DNA from: Ktedonobacter sp. SOSP1-85
GTDB lineage: Bacteria > Chloroflexota > Ktedonobacteria > Ktedonobacterales > Ktedonobacteraceae
Direction of reading: 5' to 3'
Length of the DNA stretch: 64,000 nucleotides
Assembly (NCBI RefSeq): GCF_016587415.1
Contig: NZ_BNJI01000001.1
Coordinates: 6,177,501 to 6,241,500 of the forward strand
Position 1 is the stretch's first letter. The number at the start of each line of letters is the position of its first letter. Shown here in pieces: positions 45,266-55,208 of this stretch. A program made the position numbers and the translations under genes. The notes below the pieces were generated by a model that saw only the letters and a list, made by a program, of their open reading frames with translations, had not been told where the DNA came from and did not search any database.

Positions 45266-45937
45266 CTAGTTCTTTAGGAATTGTTCTGTAGTGTAGGTGC
45301 GCAGGTCGGCGATGGTGGAGACCGTGATGGTTGGTGTAAAGCCCTCGGGTGGGTTGGCATGTGCATACTTGCCTTGCTGGACGAAGACGGTCGTCAGGCG
45401 CTGGCCTAGAATGGCCTTCGTTTCATGCAGAATCTGGGGTTTATCATCGATCATCACAAAGTGGTCCGCCGGGTAGCGCGCAATGATTTCGTCGAGGTGC
45501 CTCTGTTTATGCCCATAGATGAGGACGCGTCCCTCAACGGCCTGGGCCAGCCCGCTCTGGCGGATCTTATTATCTTGAAACACCTGGTCGCCATCTGAGA
45601 CGATGACCGTTGTTCCCAGGGAGCCCAGGTGGGCCAGCGTCTCCAACGTATGAGGATAGAGCCGCTCGTCAAAGGGATAGTCGTCAAATATGGCATGTGC
45701 GCGTTTATAGGTTTCGGCGTTCATCTCTGTAAGAGGTGTCTCTTCACGCAGGCGCTCCAGTGTAAGTGGGATATCAACGACGCTTTTCTCCTCGCGCACC
45801 TCTTCATAGACTTCCCAGAAACGTGTGTTGAGTTTCTCGCCGAGAAGATTTTGTAGCTGATCAAAAAGATCTTGTTTGACCCTGTCATTATCAATGAGGG
45901 TATTATCAACATCTATCCAGAATGTAAGTGTAGACAT
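45266..45937 (-). CDS. HAD-family hydrolase
   Basis: This 223-aa protein (start ATG at 45937 chosen because it begins at the conserved core; an earlier GTG/ATG read-in adds 17 residues) has HAD motif I DVDNTLIDN, motif II-like VIVSDGDQVF, and motif IV in HFVMIDDKPQIL. A helical cap lies between motifs I and II, so it is a subfamily-I phosphatase or dehalogenase-like enzyme. The substrate is unknown. It converges with the mannosidase gene. Confidence 0.8.
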   Translation of the reverse strand: MSTLTFWIDVDNTLIDNDRVKQDLFDQLQNLLGEKLNTRFWEVYEEVREEKSVVDIPLTLERLREETPLTEMNAETYKRAHAIFDDYPFDERLYPHTLETLAHLGSLGTTVIVSDGDQVFQDNKIRQSGLAQAVEGRVLIYGHKQRHLDEIIARYPADHFVMIDDKPQILHETKAILGQRLTTVFVQQGKYAHANPPEGFTPTITVSTIADLRTYTTEQFLKN

Positions 45938-46014
45938 GGGAATCTCTTTCGTTTCTTCTACTGACACGTGTATCGCACAATCGTTCATATGTTTTCGTGC
46001 CTACTGCACTCAGG

Positions 46015-46077
46015 GGGAGGAGGGATGGGTGTGTGGCACGGGCGAAACACCCGTGCCACACACCCATCCCTCCTCCC
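46015..46077. repeat. long perfect hairpin, 28-bp stem
   Basis: GGGAGGAGGGATGGGTGTGT and GGCACGGG form the 5' arm, CGAAACA the loop, and the reverse complement follows exactly. It lies 78 bp upstream of the HAD gene start and ~640 bp from the 3' end of the epoxide hydrolase gene, so it is not an obvious terminator of any coding gene. Confidence 0.75.
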
Positions 46078-46475
46078 TCCGGCGAGCTTGCGAGCCGGGA
46101 CAGAAAGCAATGGCCTTTGAGACGCTCTGTTGCGATAAGTGATCAGGCAGGTCATTCGTCTTTCATTGATGTATACAAAACTATGTCCCAGGAAATATGG
46201 CGAAACACAGCATTTTCCAGCATTCGAGAACAGTTTTTCAGCCATAAACCAAGTCCCTATGAGAACTTGATAGGTTGAATCTCGTACTTCGATCACATTA
46301 TCTCACCGGTCAAATGTTACGTAAAGGGGGGCAAGACATCGACTCACATGATGCCGGGTCTCCCGAAATTTTGGTGCTTTTTGAACATGTCCTCCTCAAC
46401 TATATATTCGTAAGACAAGCTGATACTATGCCTGCCGAGATCCATCTTGAGCCTCTCCTGTTTCATCTCCTCTTG

Positions 46476-46589
46476 CTATATGTGTCTGTTCTCGTGCATT
46501 CTGCCTTCTCTCTTCTGAGCGATGGTCTTCTTGAGCACCATGGTTGCAGGTACAGACGTCCTGCTGTATAGCTCGTTCTCTTGTTTCAT
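46476..46589 (-). CDS. possible 37-aa peptide
   Basis: ATG with AAAAAGGGAC about 8 bases upstream opens MKQENELYSRTSVPATMVLK and ends after HENRHI. It is basic and hydrophilic with no known relative. It lies between the epoxide hydrolase terminator and an isolated hairpin on the same strand. The ribosome site is the only support. Confidence 0.25.
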   Translation of the reverse strand: MKQENELYSRTSVPATMVLKKTIAQKREGRMHENRHI

Positions 46590-46680
46590 CGGTAGTCCCT
46601 TTTTGTTATTCGTTTTCACCTTGATAGTTTTGTGCCGCTTTAGATCAGGTGGATGCGCTAGCAATGGTGCCCTGTGGTGT

Positions 46681-46713
46681 GGGACGGTGGGCACACGTCG
46701 TGCCCGCCGTCCC
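46681..46713. terminator. hairpin after the epoxide hydrolase gene
   Basis: GGGACGGTGGGCAC and GTGCCCGCCGTCCC pair with one mismatch around a 5-base loop, 9 bp past the epoxide hydrolase stop on the minus strand. Confidence 0.75.
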
Positions 46714-46721
46714 CTCCACAA

Positions 46722-47933
46722 CTAGCGCAGGGATCTGAAGCCCGCGCGAACCTCTTCTGCAAAGAGTTGCGGCTGTTCCCAGGCCGCAAAGTGCCCGCCT
46801 TTGTCAAGCGCGTTGTAATGGACCAGTTTGGGAAATGCCCGCTCGGCCCAACTGCGCGGGGCTTGATAGAGCTCGTCAGGGAAGACGCTCACGGCAACAG
46901 GGATGGTGATGCCCTTGACGTCGAAAAAGCCGAACTTATTTTCCCGGTAGAGACGAGCCGCAGAAATAGCCGTGTTCGTCAACCAGAAGAGCGTGATGTT
47001 GTCGAGCACGTCGTCTCGTGTCAGGCCGCCGGGGTTTCCGGCAAAGGCACGTGCGATCAACTCGTAACTGCGCGTGTCGTGGTCAATCATAAAGGCTGCC
47101 AGGCCGACGGGGGAATCCGCCAATCCGGTTAACGTTTGCGGGCGTGTCCCCATCATGACTGCGTAGCCGACGTGCTTATAGAAGTAGTCCATCTGCTCAT
47201 ACGCGCGTCTTTCGTCGGCAGAGAGACCGGATGGCGGATTGCTGGGCTGGAACACATCGAACGTCTTTGCAACGTCGGGTGGAAACACGCCAGCCATGTT
47301 GGTGTGAATGCCAAGCAGTTCCGGAGGCGCCTGCACAGCCATGAGTTCTGTGATAATCGCACCCCAATCGCCGCCCTGCGCCACAAATTGCGTGTATCCA
47401 AGGCGCTTCATCAGCTCGACCCAGGCACGTGCGATGCGGTCGGGGCCCCAGCCGGTCATGGTCGGCTTGCCTGAAAAACCGTAGCCAGGCATCGACGGGA
47501 TCACCAGATGGAAAGCGTCCAATGCGCTGCCGCCATGGGCCGTGGGATTGGTCAGTGGCTCGACAATCTTGAGCTGCTCGACGACTGAGCCGGGCCATCC
47601 GTGCGTGACGATGAGCGGCAACGCATCTGCATGCTTGGAGCGAACGTGAATGAAGTGAATGTCGAGCCCATCGATCTCGGTGATGAACTGCGGGAGGGCG
47701 TTCAGCTTCGCCTCGACCTTGCGCCAGTCGTACTCTGTCGCCCAATAGCGCGCGAGTTCCTGAATCGTCGCGAGTTGCACGCCCTGCGACTGATCTGCGA
47801 CGGTCTCCTTCTCGGGCCAGCGTGTGGCCGCGATGCGCCGGCGCAGCTCGACGAGTTCCTCTTCGGGAATGTTGATGCGGAAGGGACGAATGGCGGACTG
47901 AGTCTGTATTGTTGTATTAATTTGGGTGTCCAT
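46722..47933 (-). CDS. epoxide hydrolase (EHN domain plus alpha/beta hydrolase)
   Basis: The 403-aa protein has the N-terminal EHN domain (IRPFRINIPEEELVELRRRI ... DWRKVEAKLNALPQF) followed by the alpha/beta-hydrolase core. The oxyanion motif is THGWPGS, the nucleophile Asp is in AQGGDWGAII, and the catalytic His is in DKGGHFAAWEQP. These enzymes open epoxides with water, as in microsomal epoxide hydrolases. It is divergent from the MalT/LuxR-like regulator gene (350 bp), which may control it. Confidence 0.92.
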   Translation of the reverse strand: MDTQINTTIQTQSAIRPFRINIPEEELVELRRRIAATRWPEKETVADQSQGVQLATIQELARYWATEYDWRKVEAKLNALPQFITEIDGLDIHFIHVRSKHADALPLIVTHGWPGSVVEQLKIVEPLTNPTAHGGSALDAFHLVIPSMPGYGFSGKPTMTGWGPDRIARAWVELMKRLGYTQFVAQGGDWGAIITELMAVQAPPELLGIHTNMAGVFPPDVAKTFDVFQPSNPPSGLSADERRAYEQMDYFYKHVGYAVMMGTRPQTLTGLADSPVGLAAFMIDHDTRSYELIARAFAGNPGGLTRDDVLDNITLFWLTNTAISAARLYRENKFGFFDVKGITIPVAVSVFPDELYQAPRSWAERAFPKLVHYNALDKGGHFAAWEQPQLFAEEVRAGFRSLR

Positions 47934-48282
47934 AAGAGTTCTCCTGTGTGTTGATATATTTCAGATGAGTCACTTGACGGGTTAGTTTCCGATCTCTCGA
48001 ACGTCTCCGTTCAACGACAACCGGAGTATACTGGAATGAAAAGGGAAAATCATGGCGAGAAAGAGCTATTCTCAGGGGGCAATGATCGCTGAAAACCGAC
48101 ACGAAAGTGCTAGCGATCGCTGTCCACTGAAGCAAATACGCGGCGGTACAACTCATCAGGAGAACGACGCGAGAGCGACAAGGCGCAGGGATCACCTTCC
48201 TGTGTGGTGGCAAGGCGTTTTCGCAAAAGATTGACCTGCTTGTGACAAAAAGCAAAGGAGATGCAAGAAAGGAAGAACCATC
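47934..48282. other. divergent promoter region, no gene
   Basis: This 349-bp gap separates the epoxide hydrolase (-) and the LuxR-type regulator (+). It must carry promoters for both. I see no clear palindrome or -35/-10 pair that decides either one. Confidence 0.5.
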
Positions 48283-51092
48283 ATGGACATTAAAAACCAT
48301 GGGCACCACAGCAACGCGCCTGATCCCATCATAGGCTCACTGCTTGCGACCAAGTTCCTTCTCCCGACATCTTCCCACGAGATCATTCCTCGCCCTCGTC
48401 TCCTGGCCCTGCTCAATGCTGGCCTCCACCGACGCGTCATGCTCATCTCCGCTGCTGCAGGCTCTGGGAAGACCACGCTGCTTGCCAACTGGGTTCGTTC
48501 GTTTGCTCCAGGCCACCCGCCCGTGGCCTGGGTGTCGCTTGATGCGGGCGACAATGTTCCCTTGAAGTTTTGGACCTATGTGCTGACGGCACTGGAGCAG
48601 TGCCAACCTGGACTCTCGCTGCTTCCCTTTGCGGCACTCCAAGTCGCTTTCCTGGACGATACCCCGCAACCTTCCTGGCAAGCAATGCTCACGGAACTGA
48701 TCAATGGCCTCGCCCGGCAAAGCGAACCCCTGGTGCTGGTGCTGGATAATTATGAGGAGATTACGGAGCCAGCGATCCATGCCCTGCTTGCCTCGCTGAT
48801 CAATCGCCTACCACCCACCTTGTGTGTGGTGCTGGCGACACGGACTGACCCTCCTTTTTCTCTTGCTCGGCTACGCGCTCAGGCACAGATCCTGGAATTA
48901 CACACCGAGCAGTTGCGTGCAACCAGAGAGGAAATGACTGCCTTTCTCCACAACGTGATGGATCTTCGACTATCCGAGCAGAGCATCCAGGACGTGGACA
49001 CACGCCTCCAGGGCTGGTGGGCGGGCCTACAAATGGCAGCGCTCGCCTTCAAGGCAAAGGCACCTCCGAAAGGTCTGCTGCAAGCGCCCCTGGGAACCCA
49101 GCCCGTCCTTTTCGAGTACCTGGTGCAGGAAGTGCTGAACCGCCAACCAGAGCAGGTGCAGAGCTTCCTCTTGCACACGTCCATCCTCCCCTACCTGTGC
49201 AACTCCCTGTGTAATGCGGTCCTGAAGCGGCAAGATAGTCAGTGCTTCCTGGAGGAATTAGAGCGGTCCAATCTCTTTCTCAATCCCCTGGATGAGGAGC
49301 ACCAATGGTATGCCTACCACCCCCTCTGGGCCTCGGCCCTGCGTTATCAGTTGGAGCAGACTGCTCCCACCGAGGTGCCGCTGCTACATCTGCGGGCCAG
49401 TCAGTGGTATTGGTATGGGGCCCGTCCGATGCCCAGCGAAGCGATCCAGCACGCGTTGCAGGCGCACGAGTGGTCCTGGGCCGCGTGGCTTCTGGAACAG
49501 ATCCCCAGTCAGCACATCTGGGGTCGCTGCAAAGACCCGTTGCTCCTATCCTGGATTGAGCAGCTTCCCAGCGAGGTCGTGCGTGAGCGTCCTCGTTTAT
49601 GCCTGGCCTCGGCCCAGAGCCTGTTCTGGAATACTCCGCCAGTGGTCACAGAACGCTGGGTGCGCGATGCCAGAAACGCCTGGACACACGTTCATCAGCG
49701 GGAAGCACAGGCCGGCAGCGTGCGAGGCAGACACGAACCAGAAGCACCAACCTCTCTGCTGGGGGAAATCGCAGCATTACAGGCGACCATTGCGAGTCTC
49801 TGTCATGGGGATGCAGGAGCAACGCATGCTTTCTGTCAGGATGCGCTGACCCATCTGGAGGAGCAACAATGGGCAGCACAGCTCCAGGTGACGTTTGCCC
49901 AGGCTCGGGCGAGCTTCTCTCAGGGAGATTTCGAGCGTGCGATGCAGTACGTGCAGACCGGATGGAGCCGGAGTAAAGCGGAGGGAGATCATGTGCTCGA
50001 GAATCTCTACTTGTGTGAGGCAACACAGGAGCTAACGATGGCGGGGAAACTGCACCAGGCATGGCAATGGAGCCAGCAGGCGATCGACGCGCTCCAAACC
50101 CTGGAGGGCACCAGTCGGCTCTGCTCTGCTGGCCCTATACGCTCCAGGCCGGAATCTTGCACGAGTGGGACAGGTTAGAAGAAGCCCAACACCTGGTCGA
50201 GCAGGCGATCCAGCTGGGCGAACAGACCGAAATCCTGGCGTTTTTACCCCTCACATATACCGTGTTGTTGCGAATTGCCCTCTCGCAAGGGAGATGGGAG
50301 GAGGCCCAAAAAGTCTCTCAACAGCTGGAATACGTTTGGCGAATAATTTCTTCGCCGTGTCGCGCAGCGCTCTGGGATTGTGTCGATCAGATGCGCTTCT
50401 GGTTGGCAGGTAGCGAGCTGGAGCAGGCACGACGCTGGGTGAGCGATATGGAGCGGGAAGCGCCGCTAGTTTCTCCTCTGGCGCGGGAGCGCCAGAGCGT
50501 TGCGTTCGTCCGCCTGTTGCTGGCCGAATCCCAACCAGAGCATGCCTTGCACCTGCTTCTCCCCCTCGTGAAACGGGCAACGGCCACGCAGCGGAGGTAC
50601 TATGTGCTGGAAATGTGGCTCTTGCAGGTGCAGGCATATCACCTGCTTCAGCAACAGCAAGAAGCATTGGCGCTGCTGGCACAGGCTGTGCACTTGGGGG
50701 CCCCAGAAGGCTACATCCGTCGCTTTGTGGACGAAGGACCACTCATGGCTGGTTTGCTCTCCCAACTCAGAGAACAGCAGCCCCAGAAGGAAGATCTCCC
50801 GTATCTGGAGACGCTGGTGCGTGCGTTCAGCCAGCAGCCGGAGACCCAACCGCCCCATCCGGAAAGCGAGCCATCTCCGATATTGTTGGACCCGTTAAGC
50901 GCGCGGGAACAGGAAGTGTTATACCTGCTCGCACGTGGTGCCTCGAACCAGAAGATTGCGGAAACATTGGTGCTTGCCATCGACACGGTGAAGCATCATG
51001 TCAGCAATATCCTCACCAAACTCGACGTTACCAATCGCACCCAGGCGGTGGCACATGCGCGGATGCTTGGCCTTCTTGCCAATGGGGGCTGA
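48283..51092 (+). pseudogene. MalT/LAL-type LuxR transcriptional regulator, frameshifted
   Basis: The first frame (48283-50178) carries an ATPase domain with Walker A SAAAGSGKTTLLANW and LVLDNYEEIT as Walker B, then helical TPR-like repeats. Near 50105-50125 (GGGCACCAGTCGG) reading must move to another frame, where ALLCWPYTLQAGILHEWDRL continues the repeats. The protein ends in a LuxR HTH: LDPLSAREQEVLYLLARGAS ... DTVKHHVSNILTKLDVTNRT. A single-base indel explains the split; joined, the protein is ~936 aa, normal for MalT-like (LAL) regulators, which use ATP and an inducer to activate transcription. Broken as written, it would lack DNA binding. Confidence 0.88.
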
Positions 51093-51356
51093 AGTTCTTC
51101 CGACTCAAGCGCGTTCAGCATCCTTCTTGTCATCCAGGATATCGCGCGATACACTGAAGGACAAGAGGAACGCAAGCAAGCGACCAAGGCACCCTCTCTT
51201 TCGCTACAAAACGCCATGGTTTTTGGAACTATTCTACTACGAAAATGTAATAATGTGGTGTATAGATGACAGCTTTTGGCGCGCGAAATTGTTTTCATAA
51301 GAGCTGGTTGCTGCTATGATAAGCTAAGCATAGGAATCCGCACGAGGTTTGGAAGC

Positions 51357-51635
51357 ATGAAGGTCATCTTTCGCAGTAAAGATTTTGCCAGCATTGATGG
51401 TGCTGGCCTGGGTTTTAACCATCGTCGCCCGATGACCGCGCCCTGGCACTACCAGGGACGTGTGCAGCATAGGAACTGGCAGGGGGCCTATGAATGTCAT
51501 TGGGAGGAGAGCCAGAAATCGGCGTTGTCCTCCCAGGAACTCCTCTGGACGGTGCGCGGCGATGCGCGCCTCTTCGGGCTGGCGGCTGCCTTGAAATCAA
51601 AGGGTCTTGTTGTAGATGTAGAGCAGGATGAGTAA
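51357..51635 (+). CDS. 92-aa protein of unknown function
   Basis: The ORF from ATG 51357 reads MKVIFRSKDFASIDGAGLGF and continues to ...AALKSKGLVVDVEQDE, an acidic end. Upstream, TGCTATGAT could be an extended -10. I do not recognise the family. It ends 5 bp before the ATP-grasp gene, so the two are probably cotranscribed and perhaps functionally linked. Confidence 0.6.
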   Translation: MKVIFRSKDFASIDGAGLGFNHRRPMTAPWHYQGRVQHRNWQGAYECHWEESQKSALSSQELLWTVRGDARLFGLAAALKSKGLVVDVEQDE

Positions 51636-51640
51636 CGTCT

Positions 51641-52924
51641 ATGAGCAATGTACGTAGTATGTATGCAAGAGAAGAGGCCCCAAAGCGTGTTCTCTTGCTT
51701 ATGTCGCCCTCAACCTATCGCGCTGGTGCGTTTTTGAGCGCCGCGCAACAGTTACAACTGGAGGTGGTTGTAGGGATCGATCTTCCTGAATCGCTGGCGG
51801 ACTACTGGCATGTGCCGCTGGGAATTGATTTCTCCGATACTCCAACATCGGTGCGTACCATTACGGACTATGCGCGGGAGCACCCTATCACCGCCATACT
51901 CTCAGTGGATGATAGCGCCAGCGAGCTGGCCGCTCAAGCCTGTGCCGCCCTGGGGCTTCCTCATAACTCGCCCGGTGCGGCAGAAGCCGCGCGTGATAAA
52001 CTCTTGATGCGACGCCTGATGTCGGAGGGGGGCGCGCCCTGCCCGGCGTTCCGCGATTTTAGTTTACAGGAAGCGCCGGAAGAGATCGCGCAACGCGTAA
52101 GTTATCCCTGCGTATTGAAGCCACGTCGCCTCTCCGGTAGCCGTGGGGTGATACGTGCCAATAATCCAGCGGAGTTTCTCCAGGCCTTTTATCGCCTGAA
52201 GCGGATCGTGCTGAGTGAGGGATATGCAGAGGAAGAGACGACCTTCCTGGTGGAGGACTTTATCCCCGGGGTCGAGGTCGCGCTTGAAGGTATCCTGACG
52301 CATGGGGCGCTCAAAGTCCTGACACTCTTTGATAAGCCAGATCCCCTGGATGGCCCTTTCTTCGAGGAGACGATCTATACCACGCCCTCGCGTCTCTCTC
52401 TGGAGGTACAGCAAGCCATCGCAGACTGTGTCTCGACGGCTGCATCTTCATTGGGGCTGCGCCATGGGCCGGTGCATGCCGAGCTTCGTGTCAATGAGTC
52501 CGGACCCTGGATGCTCGAAATTGCTGGCCGCTCGATAGGGGGTCTCTGTTCTACCATCCTTGAGTTTGGTTCAGGCATGTGCCTTGAAGAGCTGATTTTG
52601 CGGCATGCCATCGGCGAAGAAATTCAAACGCTTGAACGTGACACGCACGCGACTGGCGTGATGATGATTCCTATTCCCTCCGCGGGCATACTCAAAGGGG
52701 TGACAGGTGTGGAAGAGGCGGCTGCTGTTCCCTTGATTACAGGCGTCGAGATCACGGCAAAGGTGCATCATCCCCTGGTGCCATTGCCAGAGGGGGCCAG
52801 CTACCTGGGTTTTATCTTCGCGCGCGGTGAAACTCCAGTCCAGGTGGAGGAGGCACTGCGGCAGGCGCATCGCTGTCTCCATTTTGAGATCCGCCGAGAG
52901 ATACCAGTGCTCAGTATGCGCTAG
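51641..52924 (+). CDS. ATP-grasp ligase
   Basis: This 427-aa protein has a preATP-grasp Rossmann-like N-domain (KRVLLLMSPSTYRAGAFLSA), the nucleotide-binding segment with YPCVLKPRRLSGSRGVI, VEDFIPGVEVALEGIL in the ATP-grasp core, and the Mg-binding HAELRVNESGPWMLEIAGR. These features are those of carboxylate-amine/thiol ligases such as carbamoyl-phosphate synthase-like, BacD-like or L-amino-acid ligases. The substrates are unknown. The small gene at 51357 lies 5 bp upstream. Confidence 0.88.
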   Translation: MSNVRSMYAREEAPKRVLLLMSPSTYRAGAFLSAAQQLQLEVVVGIDLPESLADYWHVPLGIDFSDTPTSVRTITDYAREHPITAILSVDDSASELAAQACAALGLPHNSPGAAEAARDKLLMRRLMSEGGAPCPAFRDFSLQEAPEEIAQRVSYPCVLKPRRLSGSRGVIRANNPAEFLQAFYRLKRIVLSEGYAEEETTFLVEDFIPGVEVALEGILTHGALKVLTLFDKPDPLDGPFFEETIYTTPSRLSLEVQQAIADCVSTAASSLGLRHGPVHAELRVNESGPWMLEIAGRSIGGLCSTILEFGSGMCLEELILRHAIGEEIQTLERDTHATGVMMIPIPSAGILKGVTGVEEAAAVPLITGVEITAKVHHPLVPLPEGASYLGFIFARGETPVQVEEALRQAHRCLHFEIRREIPVLSMR

Positions 52925-52957
52925 GAAGCAAGCAATTAGCGGTAGTGCGGGAAGGTG

Positions 52958-53022
52958 CGACGCTGCTAAAGCACGCGTCTACATATGATTGTTATATGTA
53001 GACGCGTGCTTTAGCAGCGTCG
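52958..53022. terminator. 29-bp-stem hairpin after the ATP-grasp gene
   Basis: CGACGCTGCTAAAGCACGCG then TCTACATAT pairs exactly with the sequence beyond a GATTGTT loop. It starts 34 bp after the gene. It is long for a rho-independent terminator and has no U-tract. Confidence 0.7.
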
Positions 53023-53649
53023 TCCCACTCTCACCCCACTTTTTTGGCGAAAAGATACCACTTATTGCTGACTTTATGATACTATAAGCCCAAGCGAAAA
53101 AATCTGATTAGTTGTCGTGTGCCCAGCTACCGTGCCTTTTTTCCTAGATTTGTAATATATCTGGTTGCCTTTGCGATATATTTCTAGTAGGAAGAATGTT
53201 TTACGGAGGATTGTTGTATTTCCTGCGTTAAAGGGATATTTTTTGTACGATTTTTGTAGTATCGACCGCATTGCTATAAGTATAACCTACGCTCGTTGCG
53301 CGCTTATCTCTGGTAAGCATACACACTTCTTTGGCTTTCTCGCGTATTTCTCTATGTATATAAGTCCTTTATAAAGCAGGTTGTAACTACTCAGTTCCTC
53401 TCTTTGCGAGGTGTTCTCAGCGTCTGCGACGCTTCGCAGGGGTTAGAGGGTGCGGTGCTAGGCTGGCACCGCACCCTCTAACCCCTGCGAGCCACGGAGT
53501 GGCGAGAAGTCCGGAGTAGATACAGCAGATCAATTGTGTAGAATTCGCCAATCGACCTAAAGATACCATCTTTCAGGAGTGTGTTGGACTTTCTTGTGGA
53601 TCTATGCGATACTCAGCGTTAAGCATGTCGGTTGTTATTGGAGGTTTCC
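53023..53649. other. AT-rich intergenic region with a second long hairpin
   Basis: The ~630-bp gap is markedly AT-rich at 53030-53400 and has no convincing ORF. It contains the long hairpin listed at 53434-53490. The promoter of the zinc-ribbon gene at 53650 must be in its last part. Confidence 0.55.
53434..53490. repeat. 25-bp-stem perfect hairpin
   Basis: TCGCAGGGGTTAGAGGGTGC plus GGTGC forms the 5' arm and pairs exactly beyond a 7-base loop. It is followed by GCCACGGAGTGGC, a small palindrome. It lies ~160 bp upstream of the zinc-ribbon gene start and is not next to any gene end, so a role other than termination is possible. Confidence 0.7.
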
Positions 53650-55194
53650 ATGTCCTCGTCGGTATTTAATATACAAGGACGTCAATGTCCACGCTGCGGC
53701 GCGGCATCGCCTATGAATGAGGGGCGTTGTCGAAATTGCGGATTGCTCTTTGAATCGGGACCTGCGATGGGAAATCAAGGGAACGGTGGGTCACCATTTG
53801 GAAATAATTTTACTCCTTCAATGCCTGGACTCAACCAGGGAGGTGGCCCGGGTTGGAATCAACCGACAAATGCACCCGCTTCACTGCCAGAGAGCGGGGC
53901 CTCGCGTCCCCTGGGGGGACAATTTGCGCCCCCTCAATGGGGAAAATCAGCCCCGGCGCAGGAACCAGCGAATGTAAATGCGCCATGGGGAGCACCTGCT
54001 AACGCTGCACCCGGTTCAGGCACACAATGGAACCAGGCGCAGCCCCAAACAGGTTCTGGAATGCAGTGGAACCAACCCCAAACATCAATGGGTTCTGGAC
54101 AGTGGAACCAACCCCAAACGCCCGCTGGTTCAGGCACACAATGGGATCAGCCCCAAACATCAATGGGTTCTGGACAGTGGAACCAGCCCCAAACGCCAAT
54201 GGGCTCCGGACAGTGGGGACAGCCCCAGGTACCCACTGGATCAGGTATGCAGTGGGGACAGCCTCAGACTCCTAACGCTAGCACTGGGACCCAGTGGGGA
54301 CAGAACGGCATGGAGAGCGGTTCTCCTTTCGCTGGAAATCAAGGCAGTGAGCGTCATACCGGGAACGCGATTCCTTTCTCGCCCGCTCTTGATCCCTTTG
54401 CGCTCTCGGAGCAGAAGAAACGTCCTCGCTGGGGTATGATTATTAGCGCAGTTGTGCTGGTATTGGTTGTGATTATCGCAAGTGTTGGTGGCGTGTTCAT
54501 TTTCTCTCATGGGGGCAATACCGGTACAAACAAGAGTACCGCGACGGTCAATACACTCAAGCCATTACCCACCCCGACCGGTAAGCCATTGTTTGCCGAC
54601 ACGTTCGCAAACAATAATAATGGCTGGCACCTGGAAAAGGATGCCAAAGGCGCGTTTTCAACGTCTCTGAGCAACGGCGCTCTTACCCTGAACGACAACG
54701 ATAATAAGCTCTTCACCGAGACACTACCCGATAGCAAGCCATATGGGGATTTCCAGTTGTTTGTGAATGCAACGCTTAGCAAAGGCGACCCGAATCCACA
54801 GTCGGGTGGTGGTGGCTATGGTGTGGTTATTCGCACCACAGCGGTGCAAAACGGCTCACTGGCGACCTTCTATCGCCTTGAGTTGTATGGCGATGGCACC
54901 TATACCATTTTCAAGGGCCAGTCTGACGTGGCTCAGACGACGGTACTTGAGGCTCAAACGCTTGTGCCTAATGCCGCGAATCCGGCTATTCAACCGATGG
55001 GTAAGACCAATCAGATTGTGGTGAAGGCCAAGGGATCCACGATGACTTTCATTGTGAATGGACAGACCATTAAAACGATCTCTGATAACAGCTACTTAAG
55101 TGGTTCTATCGCGTTCTTTGTCTCGAACCTGCCCAAGACAAAACCAGGGGCTGAGGCACAATTTACGAATCTTGCAATCTTTCCTCCTCAATAG
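53650..55194 (+). CDS. zinc-ribbon membrane protein with Q/P repeats and C-terminal lectin-like domain
   Basis: The start at ATG 53650 follows GGAGGTTTCC. The 514-aa protein opens with a zinc ribbon (CPRCGAASPMNEGRCRNCG), then a ~220-residue Gln/Pro/Gly/Asn-rich region with tandem repeats. A membrane helix (WGMIISAVVLVLVVIIASVG) and a ~200-residue extracytoplasmic beta-sandwich-like domain (FADTFANNNNGWHLEKDAKG ...) follow; the last resembles the 3-keto-disaccharide hydrolase/LamG-type fold (DUF1080-like). Function is unknown. It matches the plan of the protein at 35258-36547. Confidence 0.78.
   Translation: MSSSVFNIQGRQCPRCGAASPMNEGRCRNCGLLFESGPAMGNQGNGGSPFGNNFTPSMPGLNQGGGPGWNQPTNAPASLPESGASRPLGGQFAPPQWGKSAPAQEPANVNAPWGAPANAAPGSGTQWNQAQPQTGSGMQWNQPQTSMGSGQWNQPQTPAGSGTQWDQPQTSMGSGQWNQPQTPMGSGQWGQPQVPTGSGMQWGQPQTPNASTGTQWGQNGMESGSPFAGNQGSERHTGNAIPFSPALDPFALSEQKKRPRWGMIISAVVLVLVVIIASVGGVFIFSHGGNTGTNKSTATVNTLKPLPTPTGKPLFADTFANNNNGWHLEKDAKGAFSTSLSNGALTLNDNDNKLFTETLPDSKPYGDFQLFVNATLSKGDPNPQSGGGGYGVVIRTTAVQNGSLATFYRLELYGDGTYTIFKGQSDVAQTTVLEAQTLVPNAANPAIQPMGKTNQIVVKAKGSTMTFIVNGQTIKTISDNSYLSGSIAFFVSNLPKTKPGAEAQFTNLAIFPPQ
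54003..54290 (+). repeat. tandem repeats coding Q-W-N-Q-P-Q-T-x-M-G-S-G units
   Basis: About eight in-frame units of 36-54 bp (GGCTC/GGTTCTGGACAGTGGAACC ... CAGCCCCAAACG) occur inside the zinc-ribbon gene and keep the reading frame. They are the kind of repeat that varies in number by slippage. Confidence 0.85.
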
Positions 55195-55208
55195 GAGGCG
55201 AGGTGTGG

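Larger units (their letters stand above)
46078..46721. other. 640-bp region without a convincing gene
   Basis: Only short ORFs occur, without family features. The best candidate is a 37-codon minus-strand ORF at 46476-46589 (listed separately). The base composition is lower in GC than the neighbours. Confidence 0.5.
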
